This document shows positions 44,786 to 53,477 of a stretch of 64,000 bases of DNA, piece by piece (position 1 is the stretch's first letter; every line of letters begins with the position of its first letter). Both the position numbers and the translations under genes were made by a program. Origin of the DNA: Bradyrhizobium murdochi (GTDB taxonomy: Bacteria > Pseudomonadota > Alphaproteobacteria > Rhizobiales > Xanthobacteraceae); contig NZ_AXAU01000016.1 of the NCBI RefSeq assembly GCF_000472965.1, positions 62,001 through 126,000 on the forward strand, read 5' to 3'. The notes under the pieces were generated by a model. It ran no database searches and was not told the DNA's origin. It saw nothing but the letters and a program-made list of their open reading frames with translations.

Positions 44786-46090
44786 TCAATCCCTGCGCTG
44801 GCCCTTGCCGAGCGCCTCATACATGATCGTCTTCAGTGCCAGTTGAATTCGCCCGCCTTGCGTCGGAGCCTGCACCATGAAGACAACGAGCAAGTCGTCC
44901 TGCGGATCGACAAAATAGAAACTGCCGCCTGCGCCATCCCACCGGTATTCGCCGAGCGGCCATGTCGTGTTTGGCGGCGGCGAGGTGCGCACGGCAAAGC
45001 CAAGACCGAAGCCGCTGGACGGTCCCGGAAAATAAAAGGGATCGTGAATGATCCTGGTTTCAGGACCGATCTGATCCGACGTCATTAGCGCGACTGTTTC
45101 GGGCTTCAGGTACCGCCTGCCGTCCAGTTCGCCGCCGTTCAGCAGCATCTGCAGGAATCGGGCGTAGTCGGCGGCCGTCGAGACCAGACCCGCGCCACCG
45201 GATTCCCACCGCCGCGGCACTGTCGGGTCCCCGATTCCGGCCACCCGAAAGCGATCGACCGGAAATGGCTGGGCGATGCGCGGCCACTTCGTTTTATCTG
45301 CGACATAATATGCGGTCTCGGACATGCCTAGCGGATCGAACAATCTCTGCTTCTCGAATTGAAATAGCGTCTGCCCCGAGACCACCTCGACGACGCGGCC
45401 GAGTACGTCGGTCGAGTGGCTGTAGTTCCAACGCGTTGCTGGCTGATCGGCGAGCGGCAGTGTCGCAATGCGATCAGCGAATTCGGCGTTGTCGAAGTCG
45501 CCGGCGTATAATCGCGGATTGGCATAGAGTTTCTGCACCGCGGTTTCGCCGAAGAAGCCGTAGGTGATGCCCGACGTGTGCCGCAGCAGATCCCTGATCG
45601 TGATCGGGCGCTTCAGCGGCTCGAGCTTGAGCGGGTACTGTCCTGCTTCATCGGAGAGATCGACACCGACTTTCGCATCCGCAAAGGCGCGAATGTATTT
45701 GGACACGGGATCGTCGAGGGCCAGTTTCCCGTCGTCGACCAGCATCATCGCGGCGACCGATGTGACGGCCTTCGACATCGAATAGATCTGAAAAATGCTG
45801 TCCGACATCATCGGCTGGCTGGACGCAGGGTCCCGCACGCCGAAACATTCAAGGTAGACCGGCTTGCCGTGCTGCTGGATCAGAAGCACCGCACCCGGAA
45901 TCTTGCCGGCCGCGACCTCGTTGCGAACGTGGTCACCAATCCGGTCAAGGGCCGCCCGCGAAAACGTTGGCGCGGCCGCCGTTTTCGGCTCCGCCCGCGC
46001 CTCCTGCGGTTGGCCGCCGACCAGGAAAACCACAAGCGCCGCCGCAGCAAGGCAACGCCCGATAACGCCGTCAGTTCTCCAGCGCTTCAT
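44786..46090 (-). CDS. Beta-lactamase-fold serine hydrolase (second of a tandem pair)
   Basis: This is a 434-residue secreted enzyme of the beta-lactamase/class C esterase-like family. A signal peptide precedes AEPKTAAAP. The SxxK catalytic motif is SMSK (about residue 105), the Tyr motif is YSHS, and the third box is replaced by a Gly-rich C-terminal stretch (WDGAGGSFYFVDP). Such proteins are esterases, D-amino-acid peptidases or transesterases more often than beta-lactamases. Its 5' end overlaps the stop of the upstream paralogue by 20 bases, showing tandem duplication and coupled translation. Confidence 0.9.
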   Translation of the reverse strand: MKRWRTDGVIGRCLAAAALVVFLVGGQPQEARAEPKTAAAPTFSRAALDRIGDHVRNEVAAGKIPGAVLLIQQHGKPVYLECFGVRDPASSQPMMSDSIFQIYSMSKAVTSVAAMMLVDDGKLALDDPVSKYIRAFADAKVGVDLSDEAGQYPLKLEPLKRPITIRDLLRHTSGITYGFFGETAVQKLYANPRLYAGDFDNAEFADRIATLPLADQPATRWNYSHSTDVLGRVVEVVSGQTLFQFEKQRLFDPLGMSETAYYVADKTKWPRIAQPFPVDRFRVAGIGDPTVPRRWESGGAGLVSTAADYARFLQMLLNGGELDGRRYLKPETVALMTSDQIGPETRIIHDPFYFPGPSSGFGLGFAVRTSPPPNTTWPLGEYRWDGAGGSFYFVDPQDDLLVVFMVQAPTQGGRIQLALKTIMYEALGKGQRRD

Positions 46091-47354
46091 AGACCAACTG
46101 CTTCAGCGTCCGCTGGATGCGCTGGCGTTCCGTCGGCGTCTGCTCGAGCAGCACGAAGAACATGTCCTGCTTGCGGTCGACCACGAAATAGCAGCCGCTG
46201 GCGCCATCCCATTTCAATTCGCCAAGGGATCCCGGCGGCGGCGGCTTGGCGTTACCGGGATCGGTGCGCACCGCAAGGCCTAGGCCCATTCCGAAGCCGT
46301 CCCCGGGGAAATAGAAATAGTCCCGCTCGACCCCAGACCCGGGGCCGACATAGTCGGTCGTCATCAGCTTGAACGTTTCGGGCTTCAGGTAGGTCTTGCC
46401 CTCGAACGTGCCGCCATTGAGCAGCATCTGCGTAAAGCGGCGGTAGTCCGCCATCGTCGAGTACATGCCGCCGCTGGCGAATTCGATCTTCTTGACATTG
46501 GTCGGGTTGGTGTCGCGGCCGACGCGGAAGTTACTGTCGTTGGGTACCGGCAGCGCCATCCGCTCCCGCTTCTCCGGATCGGTGATGTAGAAGCCGGTGT
46601 CGACCATACCGAGCGGATCGAGCAGCCTTTCGCGCATGATCGTGAACAGGGATTTTCCGGACGCGACTTCCATCACCCGCGCCAGGATGTCGGTGGAATG
46701 GCCGTATTGCCAGAGCGCGCCCGGCTGGTTGTGCAGCGGCAGTTTGGCGATCCGCTCGGCGAACCCGGCCAGATCGAAATCTCCGTCATAGATATTGGCG
46801 GCCGCATAAGCCTTGCGGACCAGGGTGTCGCCGTAGAAGCCGTAGGTGATCCCCGACGTATGCACCATCAGGTCGCGGACGTTAATCGGCCGGCTCAGTG
46901 GCACCAGCTCGAGCGTCTTGGTGCCATCCTCGTTCTTCTTCTCGACGCCGACCTTCACGTTCGCGAAGGACGGGATGTACTTTGAGACGGGATCGTCGAG
47001 CTTGATCGTGCCGTCCTCGACCAATTGCATGGCCACGACCGACGTGATCGCTTTCGTCATCGAGAACAGGCGGAAGATGGTCTTGTCATTGATTGGCTTC
47101 TTGGACTCCACGTCCTGAACGCCGAAGGTTTCGTGATAGACCGCCTTGCCATGCTGCTGGATCAGGACGTTCGCGCCCGCGATCTTGCCGGTCGCCACCT
47201 CGTTCTTGAAGAATTCGGTGATCTTCGTAAGCTTGTCCTTGTTGAAACGCGCGCCGGCGGGAATGTCGAAGGTGCCTTCGGCGCGGACTTGCGGCGTAAC
47301 CGCCAGCATCAGCGCGCCGCAGGCAAGCGCGCGCAGCATTTGACGTGAGTTCAT
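46071..47354 (-). CDS. Beta-lactamase-fold serine hydrolase (first of a tandem pair)
   Basis: This 427-residue secreted paralogue of the next gene has a signal peptide ending near VRAEG. SxxK is SMTK (about residue 95), the tyrosine box is YGHS, and the C-terminal WDGASGCYFVVDRKQDM aligns with the neighbour. I start at ATG 47354, preceded by a GGAGGGGGG tract; the frame is open to 47441 but lacks a signal peptide there. The two genes clearly arose by duplication and may act on different esters or peptides. It is 43 bases from the macro-domain gene and runs the same way. Confidence 0.9.
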   Translation of the reverse strand: MNSRQMLRALACGALMLAVTPQVRAEGTFDIPAGARFNKDKLTKITEFFKNEVATGKIAGANVLIQQHGKAVYHETFGVQDVESKKPINDKTIFRLFSMTKAITSVVAMQLVEDGTIKLDDPVSKYIPSFANVKVGVEKKNEDGTKTLELVPLSRPINVRDLMVHTSGITYGFYGDTLVRKAYAAANIYDGDFDLAGFAERIAKLPLHNQPGALWQYGHSTDILARVMEVASGKSLFTIMRERLLDPLGMVDTGFYITDPEKRERMALPVPNDSNFRVGRDTNPTNVKKIEFASGGMYSTMADYRRFTQMLLNGGTFEGKTYLKPETFKLMTTDYVGPGSGVERDYFYFPGDGFGMGLGLAVRTDPGNAKPPPPGSLGELKWDGASGCYFVVDRKQDMFFVLLEQTPTERQRIQRTLKQLVYEALEN

Positions 47355-47397
47355 TGGAACCCCCCTCCGGAATTCAGGCAGGAGTGTAGCTGCGGCG

Positions 47398-47952
47398 TCA
47401 GTCGGCGCAAGGGCTGCCAAAGGCTGCCAGCGCCTCTTCATGCAACCGAGCGCTGTCGCGGGCGAAGCAGCAGAAGATAACCCTTGTCACGGCAGGCGCC
47501 GCGGCCAGTCCATCGACGACGGTTGTGACGGCGATGCGCGCAGCACGGTCGGCAGGGAAGCGATAGACGCCCGTGGAGATCGCGGGAAAGGCCAGAGAGG
47601 AGAGCCCGTTGGCCTGGCAGAGCTCGAGGGAGCGCCGATAGCAGGAAGCGAGCAGCCCGTCCTCTCCAACATTGCCGCCGTGCCAAACCGGCCCGACGGC
47701 GTGGATCACATGCCTGGCCGGCAACTGGTATCCCCGGGTGATCTTGGCGCCGCCGGTCGCACAGCCGTTCAGCGTGCGGCACTCGGCAAGCAGTTCAGGT
47801 CCGGCCGCCCGATGGATTGCGCCATCGACCCCGCCCCCGCCGAGCAGGGACGAGTTCGCGGCGTTGACGATGGCGTCAACGCGGAGCGTGGTGATGTCGG
47901 CAACAATGACTTCCAGTCGCGCTTGGCCGACCTGACGCGCGATGCCGCTCAG
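47398..47952 (-). CDS. Macro-domain (ADP-ribose-binding) protein with a CTG start
   Basis: This 184-residue macro domain of the YmdB/O-acetyl-ADP-ribose deacetylase group contains VDAIVNAANSSLLGGGGVDG, HRAAGPELLAECR, GYQLPARHVIHAVGP and FPAISTGVYRFP, all intact. The complete N-terminus (SGIARQVGQARLEVIVADI) reads from a CTG at 47952-47950 that overlaps the grxD stop TGA as CTGA, exactly where ATGA would be expected. No ATG, GTG or TTG occurs before residue 77 (TTG at 47724), which would lose the ligand loop. The start is therefore probably CTG, or an ATG mutated to CTG. Members hydrolyse ADP-ribose from substrates or O-acetyl-ADP-ribose. Confidence 0.8.
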   Translation of the reverse strand: MSGIARQVGQARLEVIVADITTLRVDAIVNAANSSLLGGGGVDGAIHRAAGPELLAECRTLNGCATGGAKITRGYQLPARHVIHAVGPVWHGGNVGEDGLLASCYRRSLELCQANGLSSLAFPAISTGVYRFPADRAARIAVTTVVDGLAAAPAVTRVIFCCFARDSARLHEEALAAFGSPCAD

Positions 47953-48287
47953 GCGGAAGCCGCCGCGTTGACGGTGACGCCCTTGTCGACAAAGAGCTGC
48001 TGCAATTCACCGGCCTGGAACATCTCGCGGATGATGTCGCAGCCGCCGACGAATTCGCCCTTGACGTAGAGCTGCGGGATAGTCGGCCAGTTCGAATATT
48101 CCTTGATGCCGTTGCGAAGCTCGGCGGATTCCAGGACGTTCAGTCCCTTATAGCCGACGCCGATATGATCGAGGATCTGGACCACCTGGCCCGAGAAACC
48201 GCACTGCGGAAACTGCGGCGTGCCCTTCATGAACAGCACGACGTCGTTCGACTTCACTTCGTTGTCGATGAATTGTTCGATGCTCAT
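47949..48287 (-). CDS. grxD: Monothiol glutaredoxin, Grx4/GrxD type
   Basis: This 112-residue CGFS-type glutaredoxin binds or transfers iron-sulfur clusters with BolA. C29 lies in PQCGFSGQVV. The family regions KGTPQFPQ, the TIPQLYVKGEFVGGCDI strand-turn and FQAGELQQL are normal. ATG 48287 follows AAAAGGA; the longer in-frame ATG at 48347 is not needed. It overlaps the macro-domain gene by four bases, so the pair is co-translated. bolA lies about 5 kb away in the same direction. Confidence 0.96.
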   Translation of the reverse strand: MSIEQFIDNEVKSNDVVLFMKGTPQFPQCGFSGQVVQILDHIGVGYKGLNVLESAELRNGIKEYSNWPTIPQLYVKGEFVGGCDIIREMFQAGELQQLFVDKGVTVNAAASA

Positions 48288-48589
48288 ATTTGCTTCCTTT
48301 TGGGGCTCAGCCCCCTGCGGCGTCGCGTAACGGGCCGGCTCGTCCATGTAACCCGGATACTGTCATATATGTAGCCCAAACCGTTGTGCATCCAAAGTAA
48401 AATGGCGAAGAGCTGGCATGCGCGGGGCCGGCTGGGGGCGCCCGGGGCGACCGCAGCCCATAGTCTGACGGCATTAATGTCATAGCGCGGGCAGGCTTTT
48501 TTCCCGCACCGGAACCCCTATCTAGGACGGACTGCCCGTCAGGAACCAGTTTGCCAGACTAACGTTCTCTCCTCTCACCGGAGACACCT
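48288..48589. other. 302-base intergenic region before egtB
   Basis: The region lies between divergent grxD and egtB. I see no gene, tRNA or repeat family here. It must carry the two promoters. CACCGGAGACACC just before 48590 is the egtB ribosome site. Confidence 0.5.
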
Positions 48590-49828
48590 GTGACGAAACC
48601 AGCACTCGCCGTCCCTACCCCGTCACTTTTCTCGGATTCCGGCACCCTCGCCCAGAATTTGGTGGAGGCCTATCTGGCCGTCCGCGGTGAAACCGAGCGC
48701 CGGGCCGCTCCGTTGAGCCCCGAGGACCAGCTCATCCAGTCGATGCCGGACGCCAGCCCGGCCAAATGGCACCGCGCTCATACCACCTGGTTCTTCGAGC
48801 AATTCCTGCTCGGCGAGCACTGCGAAGGTTACCAGCCCTTCCACCCTGATTATGCGTTTCTATTCAATTCCTATTATGTCAGCGCCGGACCGCGGCACGC
48901 CCGTCACCAGCGCGGCCATCTGACACGCCCGAGCGCCGACGAGATCTCCGCCTATCGCCGGCATGTCGATGCCGCCGTGGTCAAATTCTTCCAGACCGCT
49001 GGCGAGGAGCGCCTCACAAAACTGGTCCCGCTGGTCGAGGTCGGCCTCAATCACGAGCAGCAGCATCAGGAATTGATGCTGACCGACATCCTGCACGCCT
49101 TTGCTCAGAACCCGATCCCGCCGGCCTACGATCCATCCTGGTGCTTCCCGACATCGCACCGTTCGGCAGAGGAGTGGACCACCCTCAACGAGGGCATCCA
49201 CACGGTTGGCCACAGCGACGACAGCTTCCATTTCGACAATGAAAAGCCCGCGCACCGCGCCCTGGTCGGCCCGGTGAGGCTCGCCCGCAACCTCGTGACC
49301 AATGCGGAATGGCTCGCCTTCATGCAGGACGGCGGCTACGGCACGGCCACGCTGTGGCTGATGGACGGCTTTGCCACGGTCGCCAACGAGGGCTGGCAGG
49401 CCCCCGGCCACTGGCGCCAGGTCGACGGCGAGTGGCGGATCATGACGCTCGGCGGGTTGCAGCCGATCGATCCGGCTGCCCCCGTCTGCCATGTCAGCTA
49501 TTACGAGGCGGATGCGTTCGCCCGCTGGGCGGGCCGCCATCTGCCGACCGAAATGGAATGGGAGGTCGCCGCCCGCGCCGGCCAGCTCAACGATGCCTTT
49601 GGCATCGTCTGGCAGTGGACCCGCAACTCCTACTCCCCCTACCCCGGCTACCGCGCCATCGAGGGGGCGCTCGGAGAATACAACGGCAAGTTCATGGTCA
49701 ACCAGCTCGTGCTGCGCGGCTCCTCGCTTGCAACTCCGGCCGGCCACAGCCGTATCACCTACCGCAACTTCTTCTACCCGCACCACCGCTGGCAATTCAC
49801 GGGGTTACGCCTCGCCGATTACGCCTGA
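48590..49828 (+). CDS. egtB: Ergothioneine biosynthesis sulfoxide synthase EgtB
   Basis: This non-heme iron enzyme couples trimethylhistidine with gamma-glutamylcysteine or cysteine using oxygen. The 412 residues combine a DinB-like N-terminal iron domain with a C-terminal FGE-sulfatase-like fold (SYYEADAFARWAGRHLPTE). The iron motif HX3HXE is NHEQQHQELM near residue 155; the further His ligand lies in KWHRAHTTWFFEQ. Start is GTG 48590 after CCGGAG. It is followed by egtD after a 48-base gap, making a short ergothioneine operon; EgtA, EgtC and EgtE are not in the window. Confidence 0.93.
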   Translation: MTKPALAVPTPSLFSDSGTLAQNLVEAYLAVRGETERRAAPLSPEDQLIQSMPDASPAKWHRAHTTWFFEQFLLGEHCEGYQPFHPDYAFLFNSYYVSAGPRHARHQRGHLTRPSADEISAYRRHVDAAVVKFFQTAGEERLTKLVPLVEVGLNHEQQHQELMLTDILHAFAQNPIPPAYDPSWCFPTSHRSAEEWTTLNEGIHTVGHSDDSFHFDNEKPAHRALVGPVRLARNLVTNAEWLAFMQDGGYGTATLWLMDGFATVANEGWQAPGHWRQVDGEWRIMTLGGLQPIDPAAPVCHVSYYEADAFARWAGRHLPTEMEWEVAARAGQLNDAFGIVWQWTRNSYSPYPGYRAIEGALGEYNGKFMVNQLVLRGSSLATPAGHSRITYRNFFYPHHRWQFTGLRLADYA

Positions 49829-49876
49829 CATTTTCGATCATCGAAGCGCGCCGGAAAGCGCGTTCAGGAGAGTATC

Positions 49877-50848
49877 ATGAATGTGCATGCCGCCGCTTTG
49901 GCCCAAACGCACCCGTTCGACGAACAGACCTCCGCCTTTGCCGGCGATGTGATCGGCGACCTCTCGCAGTTCCCCAAGCGGCTGTCGCCGAAATATTTTT
50001 ACGATGCTGCGGGCTCCGAGCTGTTCGAGCAAATCACGGTGCTGCCGGAATACTACCCGACCCGCACCGAGCTCGGCATCCTGCGCAGCCGCGGCGACGA
50101 AATCGCCGCACTCATTCCGGAAGGGGCGGCCCTGGTCGAATTCGGCGCCGGCGCGACCACCAAGGTCCGCCTGCTGTTGGAGCGCTGCGATTTTTCCGCC
50201 TATGTCCCGGTCGATATTTCCGGCGATTTCCTGAACGCGCAGGCCGGCGGCTTGCGCAAGGATTTCCCCGATCTCGGCGTTTATCCGGTTGCCGCCGATT
50301 TCACCGCGCCGTTCGAGCTGCCGGCGGAAATCGCAGACCAGCCCAAGGTCGGCTTCTTTCCGGGATCGACGCTCGGCAATTTCGAGCCGCACGAGGCGCG
50401 CGCCTTCCTGCGCAGCGCACGCGACATTCTGGGCAAAGGCGCACAGATGATCATCGGCGTCGATCTCGAGAAGAACGAGCGGGTGCTTTACGACGCCTAT
50501 AACGACGCCGCCGGCGTCACCGCGCGGTTCAATCTCAACGTACTGGTCCGCATCAACCGCGAGCTCGGCGGCAATTTCGACGTCTCCGCCTTCATGCACC
50601 GCTCGGTCTATAATCGCGAGCGCCATCGCATCGAGATGCACTTGATTTCCAAGAAGGCGCAGAGCGTGCGCATCCTGGGACGGAATTTTTCATTCCGTCC
50701 CGGCGAGAGCATCCACACCGAGTCGAGCTACAAATACAGCTTCGACCGCTTCACCGCATTGGCGCGCGAGTCCGGCTGGTCGGTGCGGGAATCCTGGAAC
50801 GATCGCGACCAGATGTTCTCCGTTCACGCGCTGGTGGCGTCGGACTGA
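49877..50848 (+). CDS. egtD: L-histidine N-alpha-methyltransferase EgtD
   Basis: This SAM-dependent methyltransferase trimethylates histidine to hercynine, the first ergothioneine step. It has 323 residues. The SAM region is LVEFGAGATTKVRLLLER, with the family-specific PLYDAAGSELFEQITVLPEYYPTR-like start (YFYDAAGSELFEQI) and FPGSTLGNFEP. The ATG at 49877 follows AGGAGAG. The gene is directly followed by a MITE-like repeat. Substrate residues cannot be confirmed individually, but the family is narrow. Confidence 0.94.
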   Translation: MNVHAAALAQTHPFDEQTSAFAGDVIGDLSQFPKRLSPKYFYDAAGSELFEQITVLPEYYPTRTELGILRSRGDEIAALIPEGAALVEFGAGATTKVRLLLERCDFSAYVPVDISGDFLNAQAGGLRKDFPDLGVYPVAADFTAPFELPAEIADQPKVGFFPGSTLGNFEPHEARAFLRSARDILGKGAQMIIGVDLEKNERVLYDAYNDAAGVTARFNLNVLVRINRELGGNFDVSAFMHRSVYNRERHRIEMHLISKKAQSVRILGRNFSFRPGESIHTESSYKYSFDRFTALARESGWSVRESWNDRDQMFSVHALVASD

Positions 50849-50852
50849 GCAT

Positions 50853-50978
50853 TAGAGCGTTTTCAAGCGAAAGCCTGCCCCGGACTTGATCCGGGGTGGA
50901 CACCGGCTCGCGTCAAGAAAACGCGTCAAAACAAGAATCTGGAGCCGGTTCTGATTCAATCAGAACCGAAAGGCTCTA
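50853..50978. repeat. MITE-like repeat with TAGAGC ends and nested palindrome
   Basis: TAGAGC at 50853-50858 and GCTCTA at 50973-50978 bound the element. Inside are GCGTTTTC/GAAAACGC and a perfect inverted pair GGTTCTGATT/AATCAGAACC at 50947-50967. A second, different palindrome (CCCCGGACTTGATCCGGGG at about 50878-50896) interrupts it. This resembles a common Rhizobiales repeat that has acquired a nested insertion. No transposase. Confidence 0.8.
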
Positions 50979-50995
50979 GCCGCGGGCTTTGCAGC

Positions 50996-51295
50996 TCACG
51001 TCTTGCAGACGGACCGCCTGCGGTCCGGTCGCGGCCTGCGTGTCGGCGCAATGCGGGGAGCGACAGATATCCAATCATCGGACAATCGGTCTGCACCCAA
51101 CAGCCACGCGTGAATGATCCGCCACTTGTCTTGTCCGCGGGACTGGAAATCCAGTAGCGGAGATCCCGCGTCCTGCAGTTCGTGGAAAAATTTCAAAGAA
51201 TCTTTTCCAGTCGGTCCGTCCGGCTCGATCATCTGCGTCAAGATCCAGCGGTCCCACTCTTCAATAATGCGTACTCTTGCTTCGCTTTGTTTCAT
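50996..51295 (-). CDS. Conserved hypothetical small protein (99 aa)
   Basis: Reading from ATG 51295, this is a 99-residue protein: an acidic helical first half (ARVRIIEEWDRWILTQMI, then TGKDSLKFFHELQD) and a Trp-rich middle (QDKWRIIHAWLLG). The tail is basic. No known domain recognised; proteins of this shape are common hypotheticals in Bradyrhizobium (from memory). The frame extends to 51391 but GGGAA lies just before the chosen start. It stands alone next to a MITE-like repeat. Confidence 0.6.
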   Translation of the reverse strand: MKQSEARVRIIEEWDRWILTQMIEPDGPTGKDSLKFFHELQDAGSPLLDFQSRGQDKWRIIHAWLLGADRLSDDWISVAPRIAPTRRPRPDRRRSVCKT

Positions 51296-51572
51296 AGGCG
51301 CGTATTCCCACCACGGCACCCCCGTGGGCACTGAGTAATCGCGCTGGTCAAGGTTTGATGGAAAGGTGCTTACGCCGCCGCGCGTCCCCACACCCTGTCC
51401 AAGCTCAGTATAGCCAAACTTCTTAACAAGTGTTCATCTTTATTGACCCGCCCGCAAAAGGGTCCATCTGCGCTGTCGTTTCCCCTTCGAAATGTCCAAT
51501 TTTTGACGCGGACTCAGCCGAGCCTCCGCGGCAGCATGGCTTGGGGTGAGTTCGTGCCAGGGGATATCAGTC

Positions 51573-51812
51573 ATGGGCAACGCATTTCCAGCGTCCAGCA
51601 ACCACGGGCAACGTTCGGCATCCTCGTCTGTTCACAGTGACACGGACCCGGGCTGGGACGAGGGAGCAGACACCGAGCGAGCAGCGCTTCGCGAGGAAAA
51701 TGCGAGGCTCCGGGCTCTCGTCGTCCAACTGTCAAATCTCGTTCTCAGAAATGTCGTCGATGAGCACAACTCGCCGCAATTGATGCCGGTGAGGCGGCCC
51801 AGGCTGGATTAA
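51573..51812 (+). CDS. Small coiled-coil hypothetical protein (79 aa)
   Basis: This 79-residue polar protein has a Ser/Asp-rich first part and a short coiled coil (ALREENARLRALVVQLSNLV). ATG 51573 has AGGGGATA upstream. It is probably cytoplasmic. The leucine-zipper-like helix suggests dimerisation or binding to another protein. It is convergent with ltrA and five bases from it. Confidence 0.6.
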   Translation: MGNAFPASSNHGQRSASSSVHSDTDPGWDEGADTERAALREENARLRALVVQLSNLVLRNVVDEHNSPQLMPVRRPRLD

Positions 51813-51817
51813 AGATA

Positions 51818-52996
51818 CTATTCTGCCGGATCGGATCGCAGCGAGACCGTTTCCCACACCGCGACCGCGATCATGATCGCGGTGGTCAGGATCGACAGCA
51901 TCAACGGCGACAGCTCGCTTGCGAACCAGGCGAGCACGCAAAGCGTGATGATGCCCGCCCCGTGGGAGAGTTGAAGGAAGCCGCGAAAGCTCAGCTTGAA
52001 CAGGATGGTCCCGAACAGAAACAGCAAGGGGCCACCGATCGCGCTCATTACCGTCTTGAGGTCGGAATGTCCGCCGGGGTGTTTCAGCACCAGTTCGTCG
52101 GCCACCGCCGCGACGATGATGCCGGCCACGATCGGCAGGTGCAGATAGGTGTAGGCCAGCCGCGCCAGCCTTCCCGGCTCGCTCGATTTTGAAAGCTGCT
52201 CGGAGCCGGCTTCGGCGCCGACGTGGAAATAGATCCACCACATCGCGATGCTGCCGACCAAGGCCGAGACGAACGCCAGAACGTTTTCGGTGGTCCAGGC
52301 GAGTTCGGAAAAAGTCGCGCCGATGACGACGATGGATTCGCCGAGCGCGATGATGATGAACAGCCCACAGCGCTCGGCCATATGCCCGCCTTCGATCATC
52401 CAGTCCGCGACCGAGGACGCGCCGTGGCGGGGAATCCAGAACCGCACAGCCGGCGAGATATATTCGATGACGAGCGCGACGGCCCATAGCGCCAACCGCA
52501 ACTGGCCTTCGACTATCCCGCCGGCGATCCAGAAGATGGCCGACACCGACAGCCAGACAGCGATCCGCACTGCATTCATGCGGGTCCGCGGGCGCGATGG
52601 CGGCGTCGACAACCAGAGAAATATCGTCTTGCCGACCTGCATCCCCGCGTAGGCGATGGCAAACCACAAGCCGCGCTCGTCAAACGCCTTTGGAATCGAG
52701 GTCGATAGCACCAGCCCGCCTAGCATCATCGCAAACAGCAGGAGACGGACCGGAGTCTTTTCGGGATTGAGCCAGTTGGTGATCCAGGTAGTGAATACCC
52801 ATACCCACCAGACTGCGAGAAACAGCAGCGTGACCTGTAGCGCACCCAGCGGCGTAAAGTGAGCCAGCAGCGTGTGCGAAATTTGCGTGATCGCAAAGAC
52901 GAAAACGAGATCGAAGAACAACTCCGCGTAAGTGACGCGGCTATGCTGGTGCGGCACGATCCGGCGAAACAGCGCGCCGTGCGCGTTGTCTGTCAT
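51818..52996 (-). CDS. ltrA: Low temperature requirement protein A (LtrA) family membrane protein
   Basis: This is a 392-residue inner-membrane protein of the LtrA family with about ten to twelve hydrophobic segments. The opening YAELFFDLVFVFAITQISHTL is diagnostic. Other family patterns are VADWMIEGGHMAERCGLF and ALGESIVVIGATF. ATG 52996 is chosen; the longer frame to 53353 runs through bolA antisense. LtrA was named in Listeria; the biochemical role is unknown. It follows bolA on the same strand with a 23-base gap. Confidence 0.92.
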   Translation of the reverse strand: MTDNAHGALFRRIVPHQHSRVTYAELFFDLVFVFAITQISHTLLAHFTPLGALQVTLLFLAVWWVWVFTTWITNWLNPEKTPVRLLLFAMMLGGLVLSTSIPKAFDERGLWFAIAYAGMQVGKTIFLWLSTPPSRPRTRMNAVRIAVWLSVSAIFWIAGGIVEGQLRLALWAVALVIEYISPAVRFWIPRHGASSVADWMIEGGHMAERCGLFIIIALGESIVVIGATFSELAWTTENVLAFVSALVGSIAMWWIYFHVGAEAGSEQLSKSSEPGRLARLAYTYLHLPIVAGIIVAAVADELVLKHPGGHSDLKTVMSAIGGPLLFLFGTILFKLSFRGFLQLSHGAGIITLCVLAWFASELSPLMLSILTTAIMIAVAVWETVSLRSDPAE

Positions 52997-53019
52997 CGAT
53001 GCCCCCCGCCGTCCGGGGA

Positions 53020-53292
53020 CTACCTCTCCGGTACCCCGGGGCCGCCAGGTGCCCCGGGCCCGCCAGGTACCCCGGTCTGCAGCGCCAGCGCATGCAGCAA
53101 GCCGCCCATCTGCCCCTTGAGCGACTGGTAGACGATCTGGTGCTGCTGCACGCGCGACTTGCCACGGAACGACTCCGAGATCACGGTCGCGGCGTAGTGG
53201 TCGCCATCGCCTGCGAGATCGCGGATCGTCACCTCGGCATCGGGGATAGCTGCCTTGATCATCGACTCGATATCGTGGGCATCCATCGGCAT
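53020..53292 (-). CDS. bolA: BolA family protein with a Gly/Pro repeat tail
   Basis: This 90-residue BolA/YrbA-type protein is the partner of monothiol glutaredoxins in iron-sulfur and iron regulation. The BolA fold covers residues 1-72, with the family end RVQQHQIVYQSLKGQMGGLLHALALQT. The last 18 residues (GVPGGPGAPGGPGVPER) are not part of the fold and are encoded by two to three copies of a CCTGGCGG-type unit (GGTACCCCGG palindromes at 53030-53075). An earlier stop may have been replaced by the expansion. The ATG could be 53292 or 53286. Confidence 0.9.
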   Translation of the reverse strand: MPMDAHDIESMIKAAIPDAEVTIRDLAGDGDHYAATVISESFRGKSRVQQHQIVYQSLKGQMGGLLHALALQTGVPGGPGAPGGPGVPER

Positions 53293-53477
53293 TCCAGCAT
53301 GTCTCCGTCAGGTGTTTCGAATCACGGCCGGCTCGCGCGACCGTGACAACCAAGCCTAGCGCGTACGCTCTTCTAGGTCACGCCTGGCGGCACTATATTC
53401 CGTGCCGAAGCGTTTGACACCGCGAGATCGCGTCGCGCCCGATCATTTCGGGCTGACCGAAAAAGAGGCTCAAAATC

